Of a DNA stretch of 20,660 nucleotides, positions 7,053-13,083 are shown in pieces; within the stretch, counting starts at the first letter, position 1; each line of letters opens with the position of its first letter. The position numbers and the translations under genes were made by a program. Under the pieces are notes generated by a model. That model searched no databases. It saw only the letters and a program-made list of their open reading frames with translations, and was not told where the DNA came from. Location: positions 1-20,660 of the forward strand of contig JAZQWC010000082.1 in NCBI GenBank assembly GCA_045632125.1, read 5' to 3'. The stretch comes from CALWPV01 sp045632125 (GTDB lineage: Bacteria; Bacillota; Clostridia; Lachnospirales; Bianqueaceae).

Positions 7053-8480
7053 TTATTCGATATTCTTTTTGCTGCCGTGGGAACCGAAGATCTGCCACTC
7101 GCCGTCACCGAGAAGCTGCAGAATGGCTTTTCGCTGCTGGGCGCAGAGTTTAGGATCGGTATCAACGGAGGTCATTAAAATGGGAGCAAACTGATTATAT
7201 TCTGCCTGTTCAGCGGTGAGTCCGTGTACATTGATGAAAACATCGCCGGTGAAAACCAAACGATGCTGGCGGTCGATCAAAACAACTTCGCCTGGCAAAT
7301 GGCCGCCTTGACCTTCATAAACATCAAAGTGTAGTTCTTCAAAATCAAAGGTTCCGATATAAGTGAGCGGCTCAGTGGGAGGCTGTTCGGTGCCCCACAG
7401 ACCGGTGACCCGAGAGGACGATACCGGGCGATACATGGTCAGTGTTTTACACATATTGATATACGGTTTGTGTAAAGGATTCTGTTCGCGGAAACCATCC
7501 AAGCCTTCGTATTCCAAACGCAGACACTCCTTGGAACGATGGCTGGTCAGGATCTCATCGAACATGGGAAGCAGACCGCAGTGGTCCACGTCCGCGTGGG
7601 TGATGAGGATACGGCGTTGAATGTCCTCGAAGTCAGGAATTAGGCTGCGGAAGATCTGTTCCATTTCATTGCGGTATACTGCATAACCGCTATCGATAAA
7701 CAAATACTGATCGTTACTGCGAATGATAAAAGTATTGCTGCCGCAGGGTGGTTCGATGATGGTGATGGAAGTGTGGTCGGTAATGGTATGATGACTGATA
7801 CGGGGAGAGAAGTGTTCACCACGGGACTTAGCCAGCAGATCCGCAAAACGACTGATGCTGTCAAAGGTCTTATAGGGAGAGAGTCCCTGTTCATCCAGTG
7901 TCTGCATAGCCAGATTGGCATTGACCAACAGATCATTACGAACAGAATCGCTCAGCCCCATAGTCTTCACCAGACCATTCACAAAGGAATTATAAAAGAT
8001 GCTGTTATCGAATACTTTTTCCGAATGATTGTAATCGATGACCCGTACCCGGCACAGCTCCTCGGCATCGCGAATGAAACGGGCAACTTTATCGTAGTCC
8101 TCCACAAACAGACCCATTTTGAAATACTGATAGGCAGACCCATTTTCCTGAGAACTGATGTAGGAGATGTTGAAATGATATTGAGAGATCAAATTCAGCA
8201 CATCGGTTACACTGCCAGGCACATCCCGCAGGCGAAACTCCAGCAGGACGATGCTCTTCTGGGTGGAATTTCCCTGTAAATAACCGATTTGAGTCAGCTG
8301 ACGGTCAGCCTCATCCAGCTGCTCGGGGCTACCCTCTGCATCAATAAAAAGTGTATGGGAATCGACAGCTTTATTATAGCTGACACGGGTAATGTTGATT
8401 CCAAGAGAAGCCAGACATTTACTGGCCTTCAAAAATGCACCGATATGATCGGGCATGGTGGTAATAAAAGTACGTTTCAT
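7053..8480 (-). CDS. ACT-ACT-metallo-beta-lactamase fusion protein
   Basis: A 475-residue protein with an unusual domain order. Residues 1-75 and 76-150 look like two ACT domains (TTMPDHIGAFLKASKCLASLGINI; LEFRLRDVPGSVTDVLNLISQYHFNISYIS), the usual amino-acid-binding regulatory fold. A helical linker (about 150-225) leads to an MBL-fold hydrolase (about 230-475): LITHADVDHCG (H295, D297, D299, H300), GGHLPGE (H394), FTGD (D413), GSHG (H468). The classical HxHxDH reads HxDxDH here, closer to the HxExDH of flavodiiron proteins, so the metal site may be diiron-like. No flavodoxin domain follows. GAGGTG precedes the ATG by 7 nt. As the first gene of the operon it could couple amino-acid sensing to a hydrolase or redox step. 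The function is unknown. Confidence 0.85.
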   Translation of the reverse strand: MKRTFITTMPDHIGAFLKASKCLASLGINITRVSYNKAVDSHTLFIDAEGSPEQLDEADRQLTQIGYLQGNSTQKSIVLLEFRLRDVPGSVTDVLNLISQYHFNISYISSQENGSAYQYFKMGLFVEDYDKVARFIRDAEELCRVRVIDYNHSEKVFDNSIFYNSFVNGLVKTMGLSDSVRNDLLVNANLAMQTLDEQGLSPYKTFDSISRFADLLAKSRGEHFSPRISHHTITDHTSITIIEPPCGSNTFIIRSNDQYLFIDSGYAVYRNEMEQIFRSLIPDFEDIQRRILITHADVDHCGLLPMFDEILTSHRSKECLRLEYEGLDGFREQNPLHKPYINMCKTLTMYRPVSSSRVTGLWGTEQPPTEPLTYIGTFDFEELHFDVYEGQGGHLPGEVVLIDRQHRLVFTGDVFINVHGLTAEQAEYNQFAPILMTSVDTDPKLCAQQRKAILQLLGDGEWQIFGSHGSKKNIE

Positions 8481-8499
8481 AAAAATTCACCTCGACAGG

Positions 8500-8528
8500 A
8501 TTATAACACACAATTGTTTGTCAGGCAA
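8500..8528 (-). promoter_or_regulatory. sigma-A promoter of the five-gene minus-strand operon
   Basis: On the minus strand, TTGCCT (8523-8528) and TATAAT (8500-8505) are separated by 17 bp, with TGT directly before the -10 (extended -10). The expected transcript start is about 27 nt before the ACT-MBL start codon. The spacer contains a CAATTG-centred partial palindrome that could be an operator. Confidence 0.75.
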
Positions 8529-8546
8529 TAAAGTCATCATTATGAG

Positions 8547-8575
8547 TTGCGAATCGGTGAAACCGGTGTTATAGT
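8547..8575 (+). promoter_or_regulatory. sigma-A promoter of the C39-like gene
   Basis: TTGCGA (8547-8552) and TATAGT (8570-8575) with a 17-bp spacer. It is divergent from the operon promoter, with 18 bp between the two -35 boxes, so one regulator bound here could act on both. The leader contains a GC-rich hairpin (8601-8621). Confidence 0.6.
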
Positions 8576-8600
8576 AAGTATAAAGCAGAAAGGTTCGTCC

Positions 8601-8621
8601 AGTTCCCGCGCGGCGGGAATT
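8601..8621 (+). repeat. GC-rich inverted repeat in the leader of the C39-like gene
   Basis: TTCCCGC (8603-8609) and GCGGGAA (8613-8619) form a perfect 7-bp stem with a 3-nt loop, extendable by a G-T and an A-T pair to 9 bp. No T run follows, so it is not an ordinary terminator. A perfect TATAAT (8629-8634) lies 8 bp further on, but I see no matching -35. It may be an operator or a 5'-UTR stem. Confidence 0.5.
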
Positions 8622-8648
8622 AGAACGCTATAATAGAGGGGTGCGAAA

Positions 8649-9182
8649 ATGAAGTTGGAAAGGAAAGCAGATCACAAGACTCGTTTGATTATCAATCAGT
8701 GTAAGATACCGAAGAAAAAGTGGCGCTATGGTTTTCGCTCCAGTGCGGTGACGGGCTGTGGTTGGGTGGCAACTTATAATGCGCTGCAGTTGCTGGGGTA
8801 TGATGCAGAGCCACGAAAACTGATTCGATTCTATTCGTGGATGCTGCCACTGCTAAACGGCAATTTTGGTACTGCATTTTGGTGCCTTCCGATATTTTTT
8901 AAAATGCATGGTTTTAGGATCAAGGTGTCGCTTCGCAGGAAGAAATTTGATGAAATGGTCCGAAGTGCCGATGTGTGTGTGCTTTCCTATTCCTGGCGTC
9001 GAAAGTGGAAATATGGAGCCCATTATGTGACGCTGCATGAGAAGAAAGGTCAGATCATCGGGTATAACACATACACGAATTCCACCGGACCAGATTGTTA
9101 CGGTGCGAGTTTGGCAGAGTTTTTGAAGGCTCGTAAATACTTTTGGCCGATGCTGATTGCCATTGAGGATCGGAAAAGCTGA
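8649..9182 (+). CDS. C39-like (papain-fold) cysteine peptidase homologue
   Basis: A 177-residue protein with the pattern of peptidase C39-like domains: VTGCGWVATYNALQLLG with the candidate nucleophile Cys37 and Asn44, GAHYVTLHEKKG with candidate His125, and GYNTYTNS with candidate Asn140 as third member. It is strongly basic (many K, R and W). No signal peptide or membrane segment and no ABC transporter partner is visible, so it is not a bacteriocin exporter. GAGGGG lies about 7 nt before the ATG. It is transcribed divergently from the five-gene operon and upstream of the HTH-PurM gene. The substrate is unknown; it could act as a protease, amidase or transglutaminase-like enzyme. Confidence 0.65.
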   Translation: MKLERKADHKTRLIINQCKIPKKKWRYGFRSSAVTGCGWVATYNALQLLGYDAEPRKLIRFYSWMLPLLNGNFGTAFWCLPIFFKMHGFRIKVSLRRKKFDEMVRSADVCVLSYSWRRKWKYGAHYVTLHEKKGQIIGYNTYTNSTGPDCYGASLAEFLKARKYFWPMLIAIEDRKS

Positions 9183-9231
9183 AAGTTCAACTAAAGGTAG
9201 AATTTGATAAGAAAAATCCATGATTCGGTTA

Positions 9232-9260
9232 TTGAATCAAAAACAACCCTCCGTTACAAT
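9232..9260 (+). promoter_or_regulatory. sigma-A promoter of the HTH-PurM gene
   Basis: TTGAAT (9232-9237) and TACAAT (9255-9260) with a 17-bp spacer, 28 bp upstream of the start codon. The left arm of an inverted repeat (9247-9254) touches the -10 box. Confidence 0.78.
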
Positions 9261-9281
9261 TGAAGTATCAAAGACGGAGGG
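9247..9281. repeat. inverted repeat bracketing the -10 box, likely operator
   Basis: CCCTCCGT (9247-9254) and ACGGAGGG (9274-9281) are a perfect 8-bp inverted repeat with a 19-bp gap. The left arm sits in the promoter spacer against the -10; the right arm contains the ribosome binding site GGAGGG. With a start near 9267 the left arm would not be transcribed, so a DNA operator fits better than an RNA hairpin. If transcription came from further upstream, the same repeat could hide the ribosome binding site. Confidence 0.6.
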
Positions 9282-9287
9282 ATTTTT

Positions 9288-10532
9288 ATGTTAGATTATA
9301 GAAAAATTGCTGAATTCATCACCGCACGCCGCAAGCAGCTGGGTTTGACCCAACAGGAAGTGGCTGCTCAGCTGAACATTTCATTTCAGGCGGTATCCAA
9401 ATGGGAAAATGGAACGCTTCCCAGCATTGAAATTTTGGCGGAGCTGGCAAAGCTGTATCGGATTACGGTGGATGAGTTGTTAAATGGTCAGGAGCAGAGT
9501 GATGAAAGCTTTTCCTATCGAAAGGCTGGGGTAGACGTTTCTTATACGGATGCCATGAAGAAGGAAATGGCACAGTATCTGCGTACGGAGGATCCGAGGG
9601 TACTCAATGGTCTTGGTCCTTTTGCATCTTTGTATAACATCGATTTCCCGCAGATTTCTCAACCGGTTTTGGTTCTAAAATCGGAGGAACCGGGATCTAA
9701 ACAAAAGCTGGCTATGGAGTATGGCTACACGGAGTCCATTTGCCATGACATGATCAATCACTTGGTCAATGATATATGTGTGATGGGAGCGAAGCCGTTG
9801 GCCGTGCTGGACACCATTGTATGCGGTGCCGCTGAAAAAGAAACCATCAAATCATTTGTAAAAGGCATGTCGGAGGCCTGTAAGGAAAACGAATGCGCTC
9901 TGGTAGGTGGTGAAACCTCCATTCAGCCACAGGTAGTAGATAAAGGAACTTATATTTTGACCTCCAGCGTAGCTGGAATCGTTTCGCGAAATCGCATTAT
10001 CGACGGTTCTTGCATTCAAAAGGGAGATACACTTTTAGCGGTGGCGTCCAATGGACTGCATACTAATGGATATTCCCTAGTACGTATGCTGATGGATAAG
10101 ATGCCACAAATCAAGTTGGATAAAATCGAAGGAGAAACATTGATCGAACAGATCATGAAGCCCCATACTCCCTATTATAAGGCTATGAAGGATATTTTTG
10201 ATAATGAAGGACTTCATGGTATGGCTCATATCACCGGAGGAGGAATCCCAGGAAATCTGTGTCGTATTATTCCGGAAGGCCTTTCGGCTAAAGTAGAGCT
10301 GGATCAAATTCGTTTGCTTCCTTTATTTAAGTATTTACAAAGAGTGGGTAAATTGGATGAAAAAGAAATGATCTCAACCTTTAACTGCGGCGTCGGCTTG
10401 GTAATTGTGGTAGCTCCGGAACAGACTGAAAAGATCCGCAGATTGGTAGGGCGTTTCTATGACTGTTATGAAATTGGACACATTGAGTGTGGTGTAGAAG
10501 CAGTGAGTCTGGAAGGTCATTTGCGCTATTGA
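9288..10532 (+). CDS. XRE helix-turn-helix / PurM (AIR synthetase)-like fusion
   Basis: A 414-residue fusion. Residues 5-62 are a Cro/C1-type HTH (RRKQLGLTQQEVAAQLNISF, then VSKWENGTLPSIEILAELA). Residues about 75-414 match PurM along their whole length: YRKAGVDV (77-84), D154, VND (160-162), ALVGGET (204-210), NGLHTNGYSLVR (255-266), HITGGG (314-319), FNCGVG (365-370). PurM makes AIR from FGAM and ATP in purine synthesis. The nucleotide/metal loop TDGVGTK reads SEEPGSK (132-138): the acid is kept only as Glu133 and GVG is altered, and GGETAEMPG reads GGETSIQPQ. The enzyme may therefore be weak or inactive and act as a ligand sensor. No purine genes adjoin. GGAGGG lies 6 nt before the ATG. 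A repeat over its promoter suggests self-regulation (inference). Confidence 0.88.
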   Translation: MLDYRKIAEFITARRKQLGLTQQEVAAQLNISFQAVSKWENGTLPSIEILAELAKLYRITVDELLNGQEQSDESFSYRKAGVDVSYTDAMKKEMAQYLRTEDPRVLNGLGPFASLYNIDFPQISQPVLVLKSEEPGSKQKLAMEYGYTESICHDMINHLVNDICVMGAKPLAVLDTIVCGAAEKETIKSFVKGMSEACKENECALVGGETSIQPQVVDKGTYILTSSVAGIVSRNRIIDGSCIQKGDTLLAVASNGLHTNGYSLVRMLMDKMPQIKLDKIEGETLIEQIMKPHTPYYKAMKDIFDNEGLHGMAHITGGGIPGNLCRIIPEGLSAKVELDQIRLLPLFKYLQRVGKLDEKEMISTFNCGVGLVIVVAPEQTEKIRRLVGRFYDCYEIGHIECGVEAVSLEGHLRY

Positions 10533-10550
10533 AAATATGATGAGAAGTAG

Positions 10551-10579
10551 TTGACAAGACTGGTATTTTGAATTAAAAT
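10551..10579 (+). promoter_or_regulatory. sigma-A promoter of the NUDIX gene
   Basis: Consensus TTGACA (10551-10556) and TAAAAT (10574-10579) with a 17-bp spacer, 33 bp upstream of the NUDIX start codon. No terminator is visible between the HTH-PurM stop codon and this promoter. Confidence 0.85.
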
Positions 10580-10612
10580 AAATCTCCATTTTTGTCGAGA
10601 AGAGGTGTAGAG

Positions 10613-11002
10613 ATGAGAAAAAGAGCAGGAGTCATTGTATGCAGTGGAGATGAAATTCTTTTGATTCAGCGTATAAAAGGGGATCGGCAGTATTGGGTCA
10701 TTCCTGGTGGCGGAATCGATGAGGGTGAAACTTCTTTGGAAGCGGCCTGTAGAGAATTGAGAGAAGAATTGGAGCTGGTTGTACAGCCGGATCAGTTGCG
10801 GCTGATTTGTCAAATTACTAGTCAGGGAAATGACGAAACATATTATAAGATCGAAATTGAGAAAAAAGAGTTTGTGATCCATGGAGAAGAAAAAGAGCGA
10901 AGCAATGAGAATAATGTGTATATTCCAACATGGATACGCAAGGACGAATTGCAGGAATTGGATTTGAAACCGGAAGAAATGAAAATGAAGTTATTGAAAT
11001 GA
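10613..11002 (+). CDS. NUDIX hydrolase
   Basis: A 129-residue NUDIX protein. The Nudix box is complete at 33-55: GGIDEGE (G33, E39), then RELREELEL with R47, E48 and the metal-binding E51 and E52; the usual Gly near the end of the box is Glu54. Such enzymes cleave a nucleoside diphosphate linked to another group. The start at 10613 is chosen because GAGGTG lies 5 nt before it; an in-frame TTG at 10592 has no such site. Nothing indicates the substrate. The gene has its own promoter and terminator, so it is probably a single-gene unit. Confidence 0.88.
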   Translation: MRKRAGVIVCSGDEILLIQRIKGDRQYWVIPGGGIDEGETSLEAACRELREELELVVQPDQLRLICQITSQGNDETYYKIEIEKKEFVIHGEEKERSNENNVYIPTWIRKDELQELDLKPEEMKMKLLK

Positions 11003-11005
11003 GAG

Positions 11006-11035
11006 AAAAGGTGCATTGGATGATGCACCTTTTTT
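11006..11035 (+). terminator. intrinsic terminator after the NUDIX gene
   Basis: AAAAGGTGCAT (11006-11016) pairs perfectly with ATGCACCTTTT (11023-11033) around a 6-nt loop, and the T run continues to 11035. It begins 3 nt after the NUDIX stop codon. Confidence 0.9.
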
Positions 11036-11068
11036 GATAGGAAAATTTAATTATAATAAAAAAGAACG

Positions 11069-11097
11069 ATGACATGAAAGAAAGTTGAAGGTATAAT
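11069..11097 (+). promoter_or_regulatory. putative promoter of the GNAT/APH gene run
   Basis: ATGACA (11069-11074) and TATAAT (11092-11097) with a 17-bp spacer. The expected start, about 7 nt downstream, falls on the ribosome binding site (AGGAG, 11105-11109), so the leader would be unusually short. The hexamers are good but the spacing to the gene is marginal. Confidence 0.5.
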
Positions 11098-11117
11098 GGA
11101 GAAAAGGAGCACTGAAA

Positions 11118-11666
11118 ATGGAAAAGGAAATTTTATTTAAGACAAAGAGATTGATCGTGCGAGAGATTCTGGAGCAGGATGCAGAGAAATTAGCGGAAAT
11201 GGCTTCGGACGGCAGTTGGCAGGAAGTAGGCTTGGATGCGGAATGTCGATCATGGATCAAAGATTGGATATGGGAAGCACAGGCGTTATCAAAGACGAAT
11301 GATCCGCGAAAGGATTATTTAGCTTATGTCTGTGTGGAGAAGGAATCTATGGAAGTGATTGGCTTGGTGGGCTGCTCGTATTACCAAGACTTAAAAGAAG
11401 TTGGAATTACATACTGTGTGGGCAGTGCCTATAGAAATAAAGGATATGCGCAGGAAGCGGCAAAAGCATATGCAGAGTATGTGTTTGCACAATATGAAGT
11501 ATCTAAGTTAATTGCTACGATCAAGGAAGAGAATATTTCCTCGTGGAAAGTAGTCCAGAAAGCTGGTTTTGAACTTGAAACGATCAAGTGGTATCAGGAT
11601 ATAAATGATGAGAAAGAGGAATTGTACCGATTTTATGTATTGAAAGGAAATGCAGAAAATGAATGA
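11118..11666 (+). CDS. GNAT N-acetyltransferase, RimJ/RimL type
   Basis: A 182-residue GNAT protein of the RimJ/RimL-like branch: TKRLIVREILEQDAEKLAEM at the N-terminus, the acetyl-CoA pyrophosphate-binding motif YRNKGYAQEA in the middle, and ENISSWKVVQKAGFE near the C-terminus. It moves an acetyl group to an amine. Members of this branch modify ribosomal protein termini, antibiotics or other small amines; the target is unknown here. AGGAG lies 8 nt before the ATG. Its stop codon overlaps the start of the next gene by 8 nt, so the two are translationally coupled. Confidence 0.88.
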   Translation: MEKEILFKTKRLIVREILEQDAEKLAEMASDGSWQEVGLDAECRSWIKDWIWEAQALSKTNDPRKDYLAYVCVEKESMEVIGLVGCSYYQDLKEVGITYCVGSAYRNKGYAQEAAKAYAEYVFAQYEVSKLIATIKEENISSWKVVQKAGFELETIKWYQDINDEKEELYRFYVLKGNAENE

Positions 11667-12489
11667 TTTTTTGAATGCGTTATGTATTCCTAATACGATT
11701 CTGGAGATGATTGCAGATAAATCATACGAAATTGATGATGTGGGACACTCAGGGTCCACAGTACTGACTTTTGAGGATATGGTGTTAAAAATCGAACCGC
11801 ATACATCGAATATAGATGAAGCGGTGGAAAACATGCGGTGGATGGGACTGCGCGTGCCAGTTCCGCAGGTGATCTGCTATGAAGTAATGGATGGGAAAAG
11901 TTATTTGTTAATGAGCAAAGTGGATGGCAAGATGAGCTGCGATCCCTATTATATGGAACATCCGGACGAGATGGTGGAACTACTGGCAGAGGGTTTGAAG
12001 ATGCTGTGGAGCGCCGATATCAGCGGAGGCAGGCTAAGCTGGAGCCTAGAGGGAGATCTGGAAAAGGTTCGCGAAAGTCTGGATAGTGAGTGGGAGCCGG
12101 GTAGAACTGTTATTTCACCAAGTGGAGAAGTTTTGAAATCGCCGGAAGAAGTAATGAAATGGATGGAAGACAACAAGCCTGAAGTTGAATTAGCATTGTC
12201 TCATGGAGACTATTGTCTGCCGAATGTATTTTTGAAAGATGGAAAAGTGAGTGGTTTTATCGATCTGGGAGCCAGCGGCGTGGGCGATAAATATTTGGAT
12301 ATTGCAGATTGTTATTGGAGTCTGAAACACAATTTCAATGGTTTCTTTGGTGGAAAAGTGTATGAAGATTTTGATCCCAATCTATTGTTTGAAAAGCTGG
12401 GATCGGAGATTGATGTAAAGAAAGTTCAGTACATACTGTTTATCTATCATCTGGCTTATAAGTATACTTCGGATACATATTTGATGTGA
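11659..12489 (+). CDS. APH(3')-like aminoglycoside phosphotransferase family protein
   Basis: A 276-residue kinase similar in length and layout to APH(3') enzymes, which phosphorylate the 3'-hydroxyl of kanamycin-type aminoglycosides. Seen: the ATP-site Lys44 in VLKIEP, the catalytic loop SHGDYCLPNVF (D184, N189), and GFIDLGASGVGDKYLDIA with metal-binding D202, close to the APH(3') pattern. An ATG at 11650 is in frame but only 1 nt after AAAGGA; the ATG at 11659 has 10-nt spacing and is preferred. It overlaps the preceding GNAT gene and precedes another GNAT. Resistance is a possibility only: many chromosomal relatives phosphorylate other compounds, and key drug-binding residues were not aligned. 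Confidence 0.8.
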   Translation: MNDFLNALCIPNTILEMIADKSYEIDDVGHSGSTVLTFEDMVLKIEPHTSNIDEAVENMRWMGLRVPVPQVICYEVMDGKSYLLMSKVDGKMSCDPYYMEHPDEMVELLAEGLKMLWSADISGGRLSWSLEGDLEKVRESLDSEWEPGRTVISPSGEVLKSPEEVMKWMEDNKPEVELALSHGDYCLPNVFLKDGKVSGFIDLGASGVGDKYLDIADCYWSLKHNFNGFFGGKVYEDFDPNLLFEKLGSEIDVKKVQYILFIYHLAYKYTSDTYLM

Positions 12490-12520
12490 AAAGGACGATA
12501 TCGGATATAGGGGGAAAGCT

Positions 12521-13054
12521 ATGGCGCAGTTAATAATGAATTGGGAAAATGATAATGTCGAGGCTAAAGAGCCTGCTCTTCCGGCAGGGGTCGAGGTTAA
12601 AATTTTCCCGAAATTGGAGAATGCACTTGCCGCATGGCAGGATATCGTGAGATATCTGGACGAGAATGGTCAACTGGATACCAGTGGAGAGTATTATAAA
12701 ATTGCCATGTTGGATTATCCCAACTATGAAGATGAGTTGTGTTATTTTCTGCTCGTGCAGGGAGAGCCGGCGGCTACATTGACTGTGATCTGTGATTATG
12801 AAAAGAAGCAGGGATATATTCATATGGTGGCGTGTAAGCCGGAATTTCGTGGAAGAGGTCTCGGAAGACTCCTGAATGAAATTGCAGTCTATACGTTAAA
12901 GGAGAAGAAAATGAAAACTGCCTATCTGACAACAGATGATTGGCGGATTCCTGCAATCAAGAGTTATCTTAGGGCGGGATTTTTCCCTGATTTGGAAACC
13001 GAAGCAGATTTCAAAGAGAGATGGGAGAAAATCTATACGAGTCTTGGAATATAA
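12521..13054 (+). CDS. GNAT N-acetyltransferase
   Basis: A 177-residue GNAT protein. The acetyl-CoA motif is VACKPEFRGRGLGRLLNEIA (RGRGLG), followed by TAYLTTDDWRIPAIKSYLRAGF, the usual beta5/alpha4 end of the fold. GGGGG lies 6 nt before the ATG. It starts 31 bp after the APH-like gene and ends 29 bp before the beta-helix gene, so it is likely part of the same transcript. The substrate is unknown. Confidence 0.85.
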   Translation: MAQLIMNWENDNVEAKEPALPAGVEVKIFPKLENALAAWQDIVRYLDENGQLDTSGEYYKIAMLDYPNYEDELCYFLLVQGEPAATLTVICDYEKKQGYIHMVACKPEFRGRGLGRLLNEIAVYTLKEKKMKTAYLTTDDWRIPAIKSYLRAGFFPDLETEADFKERWEKIYTSLGI

Positions 13055-13083
13055 ATTCACCGTCTGTAAACAGGAGACACGAT

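Noticed and set aside
9221..9239. TGATTC...GAATCA hairpin as a terminator of the C39-like gene
   Set aside because: The stem is only 6 bp of mostly A-T pairs, and it is followed by A, not T, on the plus strand.
9288..10532. Reading the second domain as selenide, water dikinase (SelD)
   Set aside because: The AGVDV, HTNGYSL, HITGGG and FNCGVG motifs follow PurM, not SelD, and there is no selenocysteine machinery nearby.
9288..10532. Calling the gene an ordinary purM
   Set aside because: It has a clear N-terminal XRE domain, a changed nucleotide loop and no purine-gene neighbours.
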